Positions 30,880-40,019 of a stretch of 64,000 nucleotides of DNA are shown here, piece after piece. Numbering within the stretch: position 1 is the stretch's first letter; the number at the start of each line of letters is the position of its first letter. The stretch covers positions 620,001-684,000 of the forward strand of contig NZ_JAJFEQ010000001.1 of NCBI RefSeq assembly GCF_020707265.1, written 5' to 3'. A program made the translations under genes and the position numbers. The notes beneath the pieces are model-generated. The model saw nothing but the letters and a program-made list of their open reading frames with translations, did no database searches and had not been told where the DNA came from. Source of the stretch: Massilia sp. IC2-477. Its GTDB lineage: Bacteria > Pseudomonadota > Gammaproteobacteria > Burkholderiales > Burkholderiaceae_D.

Positions 30880-31797
30880 TCAGCGTGCGGCGCCGCTTCT
30901 CGCCACTTCCATCAGGGCGAACAGGCGCGCGCAGCGCATCCAGGCCAGCGCCAGCACGGCCAGCTGGGTCAGCAGCAGGCCGCCCAGGAAGCTGCCCGCG
31001 CCCAGCGCTGGCACGTTCAGGCGCGCTACCGCCAGCGCCGCGGCCAGCGCCAGCCCGCCCAGGGTGATGCCGAACCAGAGGCCGAAGGCGGGCAGCGGAC
31101 GGCGCGCCAGCACTCCCAGGCCGTCGCACCAGGCCAGCACCGCCGACTTGCGGCGGCGGTCGAGCGCCAGCACGGCGCGGCCGGCGTCCAGCGTGGCGTG
31201 GGCCAGCAGCAGGAGCAGGCCGGTCACCAGGACTGCGCCCAGCGCGGCATCGCCTGCCGACGATGCAAGCACGCTGCTGGCCGCGTGTTCGTCGGCGGCG
31301 CCGCCCGCGATCGCGCCCAGGAAGCCGGCCACGCCGAGCGGCACGACGGCCCACAGCAACATGCGCAGCAGGCGCCCGTATTCGTGCACGCCGCCGGCCG
31401 CCAGGGCCGCGAAGCCGGGCGGCGCCGGAGCGCGCGCCGCGGTGATGGCGGCGCCAGTGAGCAGCGGCGACAGCAGCAGCGTCAAGACCAGCGCCACGGT
31501 GCCGCCGCCGGCCAGCGCCGAGGCGTGCTGGCTGTGCAGGCTCATGATGTCGGTGATGGCCACCAGGTCGAGGCGCCGCGCCAGCGCGCGGGCGCCGACT
31601 GTGCGATCGAGCGCATCGCCCAGCATCACCCAGACCGGCAGCGCGGCCGCGAGCGTCGGCAGCAGCAGGGCCACCAGCCAGAGCAGCATCAGGCGCCATT
31701 GCAGGGCAGGGCGCAGTGCCCGCAGGAGGCTGCCGCGGGTGGCGGCAGGGGAAACGGACGCCGCCTGCGGCGCCAGGGGAGCGGTAGTGGTCGTCAT
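30880..31797 (-). CDS. Multi-pass membrane protein paired with the M1 peptidase
   Basis: 305 residues from the ATG overlapping the M1 stop by 4 bp. Six to seven hydrophobic segments are visible (for example LMLLWLVALLLPTLAAALPVW and LLMLLWAVVPLGVAGFLGAI regions). No family recognised. Coupled translation with the peptidase suggests they work together at the inner membrane. The 378-residue longer frame upstream is inside the M1 gene. Confidence 0.7.
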   Translation of the reverse strand: MTTTTAPLAPQAASVSPAATRGSLLRALRPALQWRLMLLWLVALLLPTLAAALPVWVMLGDALDRTVGARALARRLDLVAITDIMSLHSQHASALAGGGTVALVLTLLLSPLLTGAAITAARAPAPPGFAALAAGGVHEYGRLLRMLLWAVVPLGVAGFLGAIAGGAADEHAASSVLASSAGDAALGAVLVTGLLLLLAHATLDAGRAVLALDRRRKSAVLAWCDGLGVLARRPLPAFGLWFGITLGGLALAAALAVARLNVPALGAGSFLGGLLLTQLAVLALAWMRCARLFALMEVARSGAAR

Positions 31798-34010
31798 ACG
31801 GTGGCCAGGAAAGACAGGATCAGTTGGATGAACGCGGCCGCGTCGCTGCTCCAGCGGGTGGATGCGCCGCGGTCGGGGGTGATGCTGCGGCTGTCGTCGA
31901 GCTTGTTGACGTCGAGGTAGTGGCTGCGGCGCGGGTCGATCTCGGCCGACACGGCGCGCGCCGGCTTGACCCAGCTGAAGCTGCGCCATTTTTCCGCGGG
32001 CGAAGCCGCGCGCCACTCGACCGTTTCGCTGCTGCCGTCGGCGAAGCGCACCACCAGCGTCTGCGGCACGCTGGCGCCGTCGCGGCGCACGGTGACTTCG
32101 GTGCGCCAGGGGAAGGGGCCGCTGCCTTCCTTTGCTCCCGGATTGGCCTTCTTCCAGTCTTCACGCAGCTTCGCCACGCGCCTGTCGACCGCCGCCTGCG
32201 TCTCCTCCAGTCGCCGGCCGCCCTCAAGCCGGGTGCCTGCCGGCGGCAGTTCTTCTTCGCTGGTCAGCTTAAAGACCTTGTCGTCGATCCGGGCCGTCGC
32301 ATAGACCTGCTGGGCAAAGACTTCTTCGACGGCGGCGCGTTCGCCGCTGCCGTCGGCCAGGGCTTCGCGCAGGTCGGCGATGCTCGGATGGCGGAACTTC
32401 CAGCGGCGGTAGTATTCCTTGAAGCCGCGCTCCATCGCCTCGCTGCCGATCCGCTGTTCCAGGTCGCGCATGACGAGGGCGCTGCGGTTGTAGACCGGGC
32501 CGATACCCTGCAGGCGCTGCCAGGCGTTGGCGCCGGGCGCATCGGCAGGCCGGTCGCGCGGCGAAGCGAGGCGGACGAAGTCGAAAGGAGCGAAGGTCGG
32601 ATCGACCCCGATGCGCTTCAGCCAGCCCGGGGCCGGATGGATCATCTGGCCGCGCCCGCGCAGCATCCGGTTGCTCCAGAATTCGTTCAGGCCCTCGTCG
32701 AGCATCGGTTCTTCGAACTCGTTGCTGGCCAGGATGCCGTAGAAGTAGCCATGCCCGAATTCATGGACGGTCACGGCGTCGAGCTCAAATGCGGACAGCG
32801 ACTTCGGCGCCACCTCGGCATAACCGGAGGCGGTAACAAAGGTGGGGTATTCCATGCCGCCGGCTTCTTCCGCGTTGAAGGGGGGGATCACGACGGTGAG
32901 CGTGCGGTAGGGGTAGGGGCCGAGCGTGCGCGAAAAATAGGCCAGCGAATCCTTGGCCGCCTTCATCGCCGGCCTGGCGCTGGCTTCGTATTCGGGCGGA
33001 TAAATCACCTCGACCCTGACGGTCGGGCTGCCCGGGCCGGTCCAGGTTTCCACCAGCGGCTTGGCGCTGCGGCGGTCCGCGGTCCAGGCGAAATCGTGCA
33101 CGTCGTGTTGCACGTAGCGATGCGTCAGCATGCCGTTCTTCTCGACGGGCGGCCCCTGCAGCTCGCCGGTGGCGCCCACCGTATAGCCCTTGGGGACGGT
33201 GAGGCTCACGTCGTAGCTGCCGAAGTCGGCGTAGAACTCGGACTCCATGTGGAATTCGTGCGCGTTCCAGCGCGGCGCGGTCGCCCCGCGTTCACCCGGC
33301 AGTTCCAGCACCGCGATCTTGGGGAACCATTGCGCCACCAGGTGGAAGCTGTCGAAGTAGCCGGTGCGCGCGATCACGCGCGGCAGCTGGGTGCTGAAGG
33401 CCATGTCGAGCGTGGTGGAGGCGCCGGGCGCCACCGCCGCCGGCAGGTCCAGGCGCACCACCGTGTGGTCGGTGGCCGGCCCCTTGTCGGGCTGGACGAA
33501 TCGCCACGGCACGCTGCTCCCGCCCTGGCTCACGCTGCGCAGGGCGATGTGGCCCCATTCGCCATCGCCGGTGCCGACGCCGCTCCGGAATCCCTCGCCG
33601 CGCCGACGCTGCTCGGTGAAGAAGGTGCTGCCTTCGCCTTCGAAGGCGTTCATGTAGAGGTGCAGGTAGACGCTGCGCACCGGGACCGCGCTGCGGTTGC
33701 GCCAGGTGAGCGCTTGCCGTCCGGTGACGACGTGCTTGTCCGGGTCGAGCGTCGCGGCGATGCGGTAGCTCACCACCCGGTCCGACAGCGTCGGCTGGTC
33801 GCCGCCGCGGATGCCGCCCCATGCTCCCGGGCTGCTGGGGACGCTGACAGCGGCGGCGTCGGGTGCGGCCAGTGCGATGCCGTCGAGTGGAGGTGCGGCC
33901 ACGTCGAGCGGTGCGTCCGCCTGGGCGAACCAGGCCGCCGTGCCGCCGGCGACCAGCAATGCCGCGACAAGCAGCCCGCGCAAGCGGTGCCGGCTTCCTT
34001 GTATCCTCAT
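31794..34010 (-). CDS. M1-family metallopeptidase
   Basis: A 738-residue gluzincin aminopeptidase. An N-terminal membrane anchor or signal (about 10-30) precedes a beta-domain with AGGMEYPTFV (the GxMEN equivalent reads GGMEY). The zinc motif is VTVHEFGHGYFYG, with the third ligand in MLDEGLNEFW. It probably acts in the periplasm on peptides. First gene of a two-gene operon, divergent from the cobalamin region. Confidence 0.9.
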   Translation of the reverse strand: MRIQGSRHRLRGLLVAALLVAGGTAAWFAQADAPLDVAAPPLDGIALAAPDAAAVSVPSSPGAWGGIRGGDQPTLSDRVVSYRIAATLDPDKHVVTGRQALTWRNRSAVPVRSVYLHLYMNAFEGEGSTFFTEQRRRGEGFRSGVGTGDGEWGHIALRSVSQGGSSVPWRFVQPDKGPATDHTVVRLDLPAAVAPGASTTLDMAFSTQLPRVIARTGYFDSFHLVAQWFPKIAVLELPGERGATAPRWNAHEFHMESEFYADFGSYDVSLTVPKGYTVGATGELQGPPVEKNGMLTHRYVQHDVHDFAWTADRRSAKPLVETWTGPGSPTVRVEVIYPPEYEASARPAMKAAKDSLAYFSRTLGPYPYRTLTVVIPPFNAEEAGGMEYPTFVTASGYAEVAPKSLSAFELDAVTVHEFGHGYFYGILASNEFEEPMLDEGLNEFWSNRMLRGRGQMIHPAPGWLKRIGVDPTFAPFDFVRLASPRDRPADAPGANAWQRLQGIGPVYNRSALVMRDLEQRIGSEAMERGFKEYYRRWKFRHPSIADLREALADGSGERAAVEEVFAQQVYATARIDDKVFKLTSEEELPPAGTRLEGGRRLEETQAAVDRRVAKLREDWKKANPGAKEGSGPFPWRTEVTVRRDGASVPQTLVVRFADGSSETVEWRAASPAEKWRSFSWVKPARAVSAEIDPRRSHYLDVNKLDDSRSITPDRGASTRWSSDAAAFIQLILSFLATV

Positions 34011-34146
34011 GCAAGACTCCCTGTCGATGTCGTTTTGGTATGAGCGCGACTATATCGAGAAGCTTGGCTCATTTCCAAGCGATTAGGATAGAAGCCCGGA
34101 TTTGGCGACGAAATGCCCGAAAAGCTTGTCAGGTTATAATCTCGGG

Positions 34147-34360
34147 GTTCTGGTGCCCGCGCATGCTTCTGCTCATGCGCAGTTAAACGGGAAACACGAG
34201 GCAAGGTCGCTACGCGCCCGCGCCGAGGTGTGCTGCCCCCGCAACGGTCAACAAGCGTCATCGTCCTCATGACGATGACAGGTCGCTCCGAAAACCACTG
34301 TGCCAACGCATAGGAAGGTGGAGCGGTTCGTCTTGCAAGCCCGGATACCGGCCAGACAGG
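34147..34360 (+). ncRNA. Cobalamin (adenosylcobalamin) riboswitch
   Basis: The leader before btuB carries cobalamin-aptamer landmarks: GGTGCCCGCGC at the start, a GGGAA segment, CTGCCCCCGCAACGGT, and the B12 box AGCCCGGATACCGGCC at 34338-34353. Known function of the class is to repress B12-uptake genes when cobalamin is abundant. Boundaries are approximate. Confidence 0.93.
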
Positions 34361-34389
34361 TGGGAGTGCCAAGGCGCTTCCGTTGAACT

Positions 34390-34413
34390 CCGGCCTGCGG
34401 GGACGCAGGCCGG
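34390..34413 (+). promoter_or_regulatory. Hairpin between riboswitch and btuB start
   Basis: A perfect 10-bp stem CCGGCCTGCG/CGCAGGCCGG with a GGGA loop, 23 bp ahead of the btuB ATG. There is no T-run, so it could take part in translational rather than terminating control by the riboswitch. Confidence 0.6.
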
Positions 34414-34436
34414 CGCCATTACCGAGAACATCCAAC

Positions 34437-36419
34437 ATGAATTTTGCTGCCGTTCCACGCAGTGCGCCGGCCATCAAGCCGCTCGCGCTGGCCTGCGCTC
34501 TGTCGCTGTCCGTCCTTGCCGCCAACGCTCTCGCCCAGGAAGCGCTGCCCTCGATCGTCGTCACCGGCGCGCGTTTCCCGGCGCAGGCCGCCACCGCGCC
34601 GATCGGCGCCACCGTCATCACCGCCGAGGATATCCGCCGCGCCGGCGCCACCGACGTGAATGCCGCGATCCGCAAGATCGGCGGCGTCTACGGGCGCCAG
34701 AGCCTGGACGCCTCGCCCGACTTCGCGCTCGACCTGCGCGGCTTCGGCTCGAACAGCGCCCAGAACCTGGTGATCCTGGTCGACGGCGTGCGCCTGAACG
34801 AGAATGAACTGGCGAACGCGGTCCTGTCGAGCATTCCGGTGGATACCGTCGAGCGCATCGAGATCCAGCGTGGCGGCAGCAGCGTGCTGTACGGCGAAGG
34901 CGCGACCGGCGGCGTGATCAACATCATCACGCGCCGCGGCGCCCAGGACGGCACCCACGGTTCGCTGTTTGCCGAAGCAGGGCGCTTCAGCGCGCGCGAC
35001 CTGCGTGCTTCGCTCAGCCACGGCGCCGGCCCGCTGTCCGTGGACATCGCCGTGGCCGACCGCCGCACCGACAACTACCGCAAGAACAGCGACTTCAAGC
35101 AGCACACCGCCAGCGGCGGCGTGCAGTACAACTATGGCGCCGGCCGCGCCGGCCTGCGCTTCGAACGCTCGGAACAGGACGCGCGCTTCCCTGGTTCGCT
35201 TAGCGAAGCCCAGTTCCTCTCGATCCCGCGCCAGACCCTGACCCCGGACGATTTCGGCACCCTCGACACCGACCGCATCACCGCTTTCGTCGAGCACCGC
35301 ATCGGCGGCCTCGAGCTGGCCGCCGAGCTGTCGCGCCGCGAGCGCGAAGTCGAGGCCAACTACTTCTACATGATGGGCGGCACGAAGGTGGCGTCGCGTT
35401 CGGCCTATGACGCGCGCCAGACCCAGTTCTCGCCGCGCCTGCGCCACACCGCCAGCTTCGGCGACAAGCGCAACGAACTGGTCGCGGGCATCGATCTGGT
35501 GCGCTGGGAGCGCCAGACCAGCTCCGATTTTTCGCTGGGCGACGCCGAGCAGGACGCGAAGGCGGTCTACCTGCGCAATGAAATCCTGTGGAACGCCCCG
35601 CACAATGCGCGCCTGGCCATCGGCGGCCGCCACGAGCGCTTCACCAAGGACTACTCGGACCCGCTGGCCTTCCCGCCGGTGGTGAACGAGCACCGCAAGC
35701 AGTCGATCAACGCCTGGTCGGTCGAGGGCAGCTTCGATGTGCTGCCCGGAGTCACGACCTTCGCCAGGGCAGGCCGCAGCTATCGCATCGCCAACGTCGA
35801 CGAGAACAGCCTGCGTGCCGGTCCCGAAGTGCTGGCGCCGCAGACCTCGCGCGACCTCGAACTGGGCGTGACCGCGGGCCCGGCCGGCCGCCAGTTGAGC
35901 GCGCGCCTGTTCCGCCACCGCCTGGAAAACGAGATGTTCTACGACCCGACCATCGGCTGGGGCGCCAACACCAACCTCGACCCGACCCGGCGCCAGGGCG
36001 TCGAGGTGGAAGGCCAGTACGCCCTGAGCCAGGACCTGCGCCTCACGGCCCAGTGGCAGCGCGTGGACGCCGAATTCACCGCCGGTCCGAACGCCGGCCG
36101 CGAGATGGTACTGGTGCCAAAGAACGTCGTTACCGCGCGCCTGGGCTGGACCCGCGGCGGCCACAACGCCGACCTCGGCGCCCAGTGGGTCGACAGCCAG
36201 CGCTACGGCAGCGACTTCACCAACAGCTGCGGCGCGCGCATCCCGTCCTACACGACGCTCGACGCCCGCTACGCGTATCGCGTGGGCGGCTGGGAAGCGG
36301 CCTTCAGCGCGCTCAACCTGGCCGACCGCCAGTACTACAGTAACGCTTTCGGCTGCCGCTCGGGCATCTACCCGAGCGATGGCCGCCAGCTGAAGCTGTC
36401 GCTGCGCTACGACTTCTGA
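34437..36419 (+). CDS. btuB: TonB-dependent cobalamin receptor BtuB
   Basis: A 660-residue outer-membrane receptor. The signal peptide ends at ANALAQ. The TonB-box-like LPSIVVTGA is followed by a plug domain (IRKIGGVYGRQSL, RIEIQRGGSSVLYGEGATGGVINI) and a 22-strand barrel ending in LSLRYDF. Substrate assignment rests on the cobalamin riboswitch upstream and btuF downstream. The start is the ATG before NFAAVPRSAP rather than a TTG 54 bp upstream, which lies near the hairpin. Its stop overlaps the btuF ATG. Confidence 0.92.
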   Translation: MNFAAVPRSAPAIKPLALACALSLSVLAANALAQEALPSIVVTGARFPAQAATAPIGATVITAEDIRRAGATDVNAAIRKIGGVYGRQSLDASPDFALDLRGFGSNSAQNLVILVDGVRLNENELANAVLSSIPVDTVERIEIQRGGSSVLYGEGATGGVINIITRRGAQDGTHGSLFAEAGRFSARDLRASLSHGAGPLSVDIAVADRRTDNYRKNSDFKQHTASGGVQYNYGAGRAGLRFERSEQDARFPGSLSEAQFLSIPRQTLTPDDFGTLDTDRITAFVEHRIGGLELAAELSRREREVEANYFYMMGGTKVASRSAYDARQTQFSPRLRHTASFGDKRNELVAGIDLVRWERQTSSDFSLGDAEQDAKAVYLRNEILWNAPHNARLAIGGRHERFTKDYSDPLAFPPVVNEHRKQSINAWSVEGSFDVLPGVTTFARAGRSYRIANVDENSLRAGPEVLAPQTSRDLELGVTAGPAGRQLSARLFRHRLENEMFYDPTIGWGANTNLDPTRRQGVEVEGQYALSQDLRLTAQWQRVDAEFTAGPNAGREMVLVPKNVVTARLGWTRGGHNADLGAQWVDSQRYGSDFTNSCGARIPSYTTLDARYAYRVGGWEAAFSALNLADRQYYSNAFGCRSGIYPSDGRQLKLSLRYDF

Positions 36420-37306
36420 TGCGCGCGCGACTGGCTTACGCAGCAGCACTGCTGGCCCTGGCGGCCGGCAGTGTGCAGGCCGCGGTGACCGTGGTCGACG
36501 ACGCCGGCCGCCGCGTCACGGTGCAGCAGCCGGCGCGCCGCGTCATCTCGATGGCGCCCCACGCCACCGAGCTGCTGTTCGCCGCCGGCGGTGGGAAGCA
36601 GGTGGTCGGCGCCATGAATTACAGCGACTACCCGGAAGCGGCGAAGAAAATCCCGCTGGTGGGCAGCAACAGCGTGATCGACATGGAGCGGGTGCTGGCC
36701 CTGAAGCCCGACCTGATCGTGGTCTGGCACAGCGGGAACACGGCGCGCCAGATCGCCCAGCTCGAAACGTTGGGCGTGCCGGTCTTCCACAGCGAGCCGC
36801 GCCGGCTGGCCCAGGTGGCCGACAACGTCGAGCGCCTCGGCCAGCTGCTGGGCACGGGGCCTACCGCCACCGGGGCAGCCACGGCGCTGCGCACCAGGCT
36901 GGCCGCGCTGGAAGGGCGTTACGCAGGCCGCGCCCCTGTGACGGTGTTCTACCAGATCTGGGATCAGCCGCTGTACACCCTCAACGACGCCCAGATCGCC
37001 AGCGATGCGATCCGCGTCTGCGGCGGACGCAACGTGTTCGGCGCGCTGAAAGTGGTGGCGCCGGAAGTCAGCCTGGAAGCGGTGCTGGCGGCCGACCCGG
37101 AAGCGATCATGGCGGGCAAGCGCATTGATCCCGCCAACCCGGGCCTGAAGCTGTGGGAGCCGTACAAGACGATGACGGCCGTCAAGCGCGGCAATCTGCT
37201 GACGGTAAACGGCGAACTGCTGACCCGTCCGGGGCCGCGCACCATCGAGGGAGCTGCGCAGTTGTGCGAGATGCTGGAAGGGGTGCGGCAGCGCAGGCCG
37301 AAGTGA
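36419..37306 (+). CDS. btuF: Periplasmic cobalamin-binding protein BtuF-like
   Basis: 295 residues with a signal peptide (about 1-20) and a helical-backbone class III solute-binding fold. It shows VISMAPHATELLFAAGGGKQVVGAMNYSDYP, LKPDLIVVWHSGN and VCGGRNVFG. It delivers cobalamin from BtuB to an ABC importer. No permease or ATPase genes (btuC, btuD) follow, so the importer is encoded elsewhere or missing. Confidence 0.9.
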   Translation: MRARLAYAAALLALAAGSVQAAVTVVDDAGRRVTVQQPARRVISMAPHATELLFAAGGGKQVVGAMNYSDYPEAAKKIPLVGSNSVIDMERVLALKPDLIVVWHSGNTARQIAQLETLGVPVFHSEPRRLAQVADNVERLGQLLGTGPTATGAATALRTRLAALEGRYAGRAPVTVFYQIWDQPLYTLNDAQIASDAIRVCGGRNVFGALKVVAPEVSLEAVLAADPEAIMAGKRIDPANPGLKLWEPYKTMTAVKRGNLLTVNGELLTRPGPRTIEGAAQLCEMLEGVRQRRPK

Positions 37307-37324
37307 CTTCGGCAGGGAAATTGG

Positions 37325-37399
37325 GTTCCGGCCTGCGCCGGAACGACGTTCTGCTTGCTGTGTTAGCTTTAAAACCGTCATCCCGGCGCAGGCCGGGAT
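37325..37399. repeat. REP-like B-family pair after btuF
   Basis: Two opposed hairpins: GTTCCGGC/GCCGGAAC (37325-37344) and ATCCCGGC/GCCGGGAT (37380-37399). Flanking words ACGACGTTCTG and ATCCAAGTTTGCAG match the cmk-rpsA copies, showing a common family. The rest of the btuF-dsbA gap (to 37552) shows nothing else recognisable. Confidence 0.8.
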
Positions 37400-37552
37400 C
37401 CAAGTTTGCAGCTTAGCCACCAACTTAACAATTCCCCGTATCGCCCTCGTTAAACCCGTAAGCAAATGCAAAATTCCCGCCTTCCCCCGTAAGGGGACCC
37501 AAAAAAGTGGTAATCTCCCGGCGTTTGCTCAATCTATTCTGGAAGGATACCT

Positions 37553-38215
37553 ATGCGTTCTCTGCGTTTCGCCCTCATCGCCGCCACCATGGTCGCCAGC
37601 ACCGCGTTCGCGTCGCCTGCCGACCCGAAGAACGGCGTCGATTACCAGACCCTGAGTGCGCCGCAGCCGGTGCAGGCGACGGGCAAGAAGGTCGAGGTCA
37701 TCGAATTCTTCGCTTACCACTGCCCGGCATGTAACGCGCTGGAGCCGACGCTGAACCAGTGGATCAAGAAGCAGGGCGACAACATCGTCATGCGCCGCAT
37801 CCACCTGCCGTTCCAGGGCCCGGCCGATCCGGAAGCGCACCTGTTCCTGACCCTGGAGGCGATGGGCAAGCTGGAGGAATACCACCCGCGCGTGTTCCAG
37901 GCCGTGCACGTCCAGCGCCAGCGCCTGATGAAGGATGACGCGATCATCGAGTGGGCCGCCAAGAATGGCCTGGACCGCGCCAAGTTCATGGAAACCTGGA
38001 ACTCGTTCGGCGTGACCACCAAGCTGCGCCGCCTCGAGGCGATCTCGAAGAACTACAAGGTCAGCAGCACCCCGACCATCATCATCGATGGCAAGTACGT
38101 GGTGTCGCCGGGCCAGGTCTCGGAATCGAACAAGATCCAGGGCCTGGAGCCGACCATGCAGGCAACCACCCAAGTCATGGACGCACTGGTCAAGAAAGCA
38201 GCCGCCTCGAAATGA
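37553..38215 (+). CDS. dsbA: Thiol:disulfide interchange protein DsbA
   Basis: A periplasmic disulfide oxidant of 220 residues. The signal peptide ends near AFAS. The active site FFAYHCPACNALEP is CPAC rather than the enterobacterial CPHC, and the cis-proline loop is SSTPTIII. It forms disulfides in exported proteins, of which this window encodes several. Its stop overlaps the next ATG. Confidence 0.95.
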   Translation: MRSLRFALIAATMVASTAFASPADPKNGVDYQTLSAPQPVQATGKKVEVIEFFAYHCPACNALEPTLNQWIKKQGDNIVMRRIHLPFQGPADPEAHLFLTLEAMGKLEEYHPRVFQAVHVQRQRLMKDDAIIEWAAKNGLDRAKFMETWNSFGVTTKLRRLEAISKNYKVSSTPTIIIDGKYVVSPGQVSESNKIQGLEPTMQATTQVMDALVKKAAASK

Positions 38216-38568
38216 GCAATGACGTCGAACGCGAAGTCCTCAAGATGTACGATGGGTCCCGGCCCAACGAGGACGACCTGTTTGAGACCAGCTACGTGAA
38301 CCACGTGGCGTGGGGGCTGGCGATCTTCTTTGCGGGGATCGCCATCTGGCTGGCGATCGCCCTCGTCAATGCCGAGAACCAGCGCTACGCCCTGATGACC
38401 AACCAGTGCGTCGACCCGCTGTTCAAGGGCGGCGTCGACAAGACCTGCCTGAAAACCGTGCGCTCGCGCGAACACTGGTGGGAACACCTGTGGGTCGGGG
38501 TCACGCACGTGCGCGGAGAATACGAATACGTCTCGCGTTATCCCGCCCGGCGCGAGGCCGAACGCTGA
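38212..38568 (+). CDS. Single-pass membrane protein downstream of dsbA
   Basis: 118 residues, starting at the ATG that overlaps the dsbA stop. One hydrophobic helix (about 33-52, WGLAIFFAGIAIWLAIALV) is followed by a short extracytoplasmic part with two Cys (NQCVDPLF, DKTCLKT). Unknown function. Coupling to dsbA suggests a DsbA-dependent or redox-related partner, which is only an inference. Confidence 0.7.
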   Translation: MSNDVEREVLKMYDGSRPNEDDLFETSYVNHVAWGLAIFFAGIAIWLAIALVNAENQRYALMTNQCVDPLFKGGVDKTCLKTVRSREHWWEHLWVGVTHVRGEYEYVSRYPARREAER

Positions 38569-38571
38569 GCT

Positions 38572-39156
38572 CTACGGGGTCAGCGCCTTGCGCTCTTCCA
38601 GCGACAATACCTGCACCTCCTTCACCGGTTCGCCAGCGGCGGACCGGAAGAAGGGGTTCTCCCGATAGCCGCCTCCCAGGCGCGCCTTTACGAGCATCAC
38701 TCCCACCTTGAACACCACGCCAGCCGTGCTCAGGCCGCCTGACTTCACGGGCGCCGTGGCCGATTGCGTCTCGACCCGGCAGCGCAAGGGGCCCAGCTCG
38801 CGCGCGAGCTGTTCGTCGGACTCCGCCAGGCAAGCTCGCACCAACCCTACATAAGACGTCTTCGGGTCGCGCGGCGTGTTGCCGATCGGGGTGCGGCAGC
38901 AGCTGGCGTACCAGCGGTACAGGCCCTTGGGACCCAGCGACATGCAGGCCAGGTGTTCGAGGCCGGCCTCGAAGCGCACCGCCGCCGGCAGGGTGGCGGC
39001 CACTTCGGTGCCGCCCGCGGCGTCCAGCACGCCGGTGCCGAGGAAGTGGCCATAGGCCTGGCAGTCCTTGCAATAGCAGACCGCGCGCGCGGCCACGCGC
39101 CGGCTGTCGACCTGGCCGCGCAGCTGGCCGCAGCGGCAACGCAATGTGATTGTCAT
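38572..39156 (-). CDS. DUF6151/GFA-like zinc-binding protein
   Basis: 194 residues from the Met before TITLRCRCGQLRG. Cys pairs in LRCRCG and VCYCKDCQAYG, plus SCCRTPIGNT, suggest a structural zinc site like the glutathione-dependent formaldehyde-activating enzyme fold. The function is unknown. Last gene of the kinase-led minus-strand operon; its start overlaps the stop of the ABM gene. Confidence 0.75.
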   Translation of the reverse strand: MTITLRCRCGQLRGQVDSRRVAARAVCYCKDCQAYGHFLGTGVLDAAGGTEVAATLPAAVRFEAGLEHLACMSLGPKGLYRWYASCCRTPIGNTPRDPKTSYVGLVRACLAESDEQLARELGPLRCRVETQSATAPVKSGGLSTAGVVFKVGVMLVKARLGGGYRENPFFRSAAGEPVKEVQVLSLEERKALTP

Positions 39157-39458
39157 AGTGGGCCTCCATCCAGGATCATCGAATAATGCTCGACCGTCGG
39201 GAACGGATCGTAGAAATGGTGCAGCAGCGCCTTCCACTCCTGGTAGCCGGGCGAACCACGAAAGCCCACCGTGTGGTCTTCCAGCGTCCGCCAGTTCACC
39301 AGCAGCACGTAGCGGCTGCGCCGTTCCAGGCAGCGCTGCAGCTGGTGCGACACGTAGCCCGGCATGCCCGCGATGATGCCTGAAGCCTGGCGAAAAGCGG
39401 CTTCGAATGCTTCTTCCTGGCCGGGACGCACGTCGAGGGTGGCGACTTCGAGGATCAT
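39153..39458 (-). CDS. Antibiotic biosynthesis monooxygenase (ABM) domain protein
   Basis: A 101-residue ferredoxin-like dimeric alpha+beta barrel protein beginning MILEVATLDVRPGQEEAFEAAF, with YVLLVNWRTLEDHTVGFRGSP typical of ABM/YgiN-type enzymes. Roles range from monooxygenation to heme or quinone handling; none is assignable. It overlaps both neighbouring genes by 4 bp. Confidence 0.82.
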   Translation of the reverse strand: MILEVATLDVRPGQEEAFEAAFRQASGIIAGMPGYVSHQLQRCLERRSRYVLLVNWRTLEDHTVGFRGSPGYQEWKALLHHFYDPFPTVEHYSMILDGGPL

Positions 39459-40000
39459 GGTTTCTCCGTGGTGGCGACGGCGGCTGCCGGCGGTTTGCGT
39501 TTGGGCTGCAGGATGATGGTGCCGCGGCTGCCTGGAGCGAGCGGGCGGATGTCGATCATTTCCGTGCGCAGGTTGTAGATGATGGCGTCCCCCTGGATCT
39601 CGTCGCCTGCCGTGCCGTCGACGACGCGGCGCACCCGGCCCTCGTCGAACAGCTTGACCATGCCGCTGCGCTCGTCGTATTCGACGCGACTGGCTTCGCC
39701 TTCCATCCACACTTCTCCCGGACCGTCGCTCTTCTGGCGGAAGCGCACCTTGCGGCCCGGATCGGCTTGCACGGCGGCGCTCTGGTAGCCCTCGGGCGAG
39801 CGCAGCGCCTCGCCACGGTCGGCCTCGATACGCAGGGTGCCGCGCGTGATGATGATATTGCCGGCCATGTTCGCCTTGCCGGTGACGCTGTCGAAGCGGC
39901 ATTCATCGCATTTGATGGTGGTCTGCCTGTAGACGTCGGCCTTCTCGGCCGCTGCCGGGAGGGTTGCGGCGAGAAGCAGGGCCGGCAGGAATCGTTTCAT
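39455..40000 (-). CDS. LptA/OstA-like periplasmic protein
   Basis: 181 residues with a signal peptide (about 1-18) and an OstA-type beta-jellyroll. It has MAGNIIITRGTLRIEADRGEA and VEYDERSGMVKLFDEGRVRRV repeats and DEIQGDAIIYNL. LptA forms the periplasmic LPS bridge, normally next to lptC and lptB. Here it stands in an operon with a sensor kinase, so it may be a paralogue rather than the main LptA. It carries CDECRF, two Cys uncommon in LptA. Confidence 0.8.
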   Translation of the reverse strand: MKRFLPALLLAATLPAAAEKADVYRQTTIKCDECRFDSVTGKANMAGNIIITRGTLRIEADRGEALRSPEGYQSAAVQADPGRKVRFRQKSDGPGEVWMEGEASRVEYDERSGMVKLFDEGRVRRVVDGTAGDEIQGDAIIYNLRTEMIDIRPLAPGSRGTIILQPKRKPPAAAVATTEKP

Positions 40001-40019
40001 GGGCGGTGTCGGGTTCCTG

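Noticed and set aside
34419..36449. 676-residue antisense frame over btuB
   Set aside because: GC-driven shadow; btuB is certain on the plus strand.
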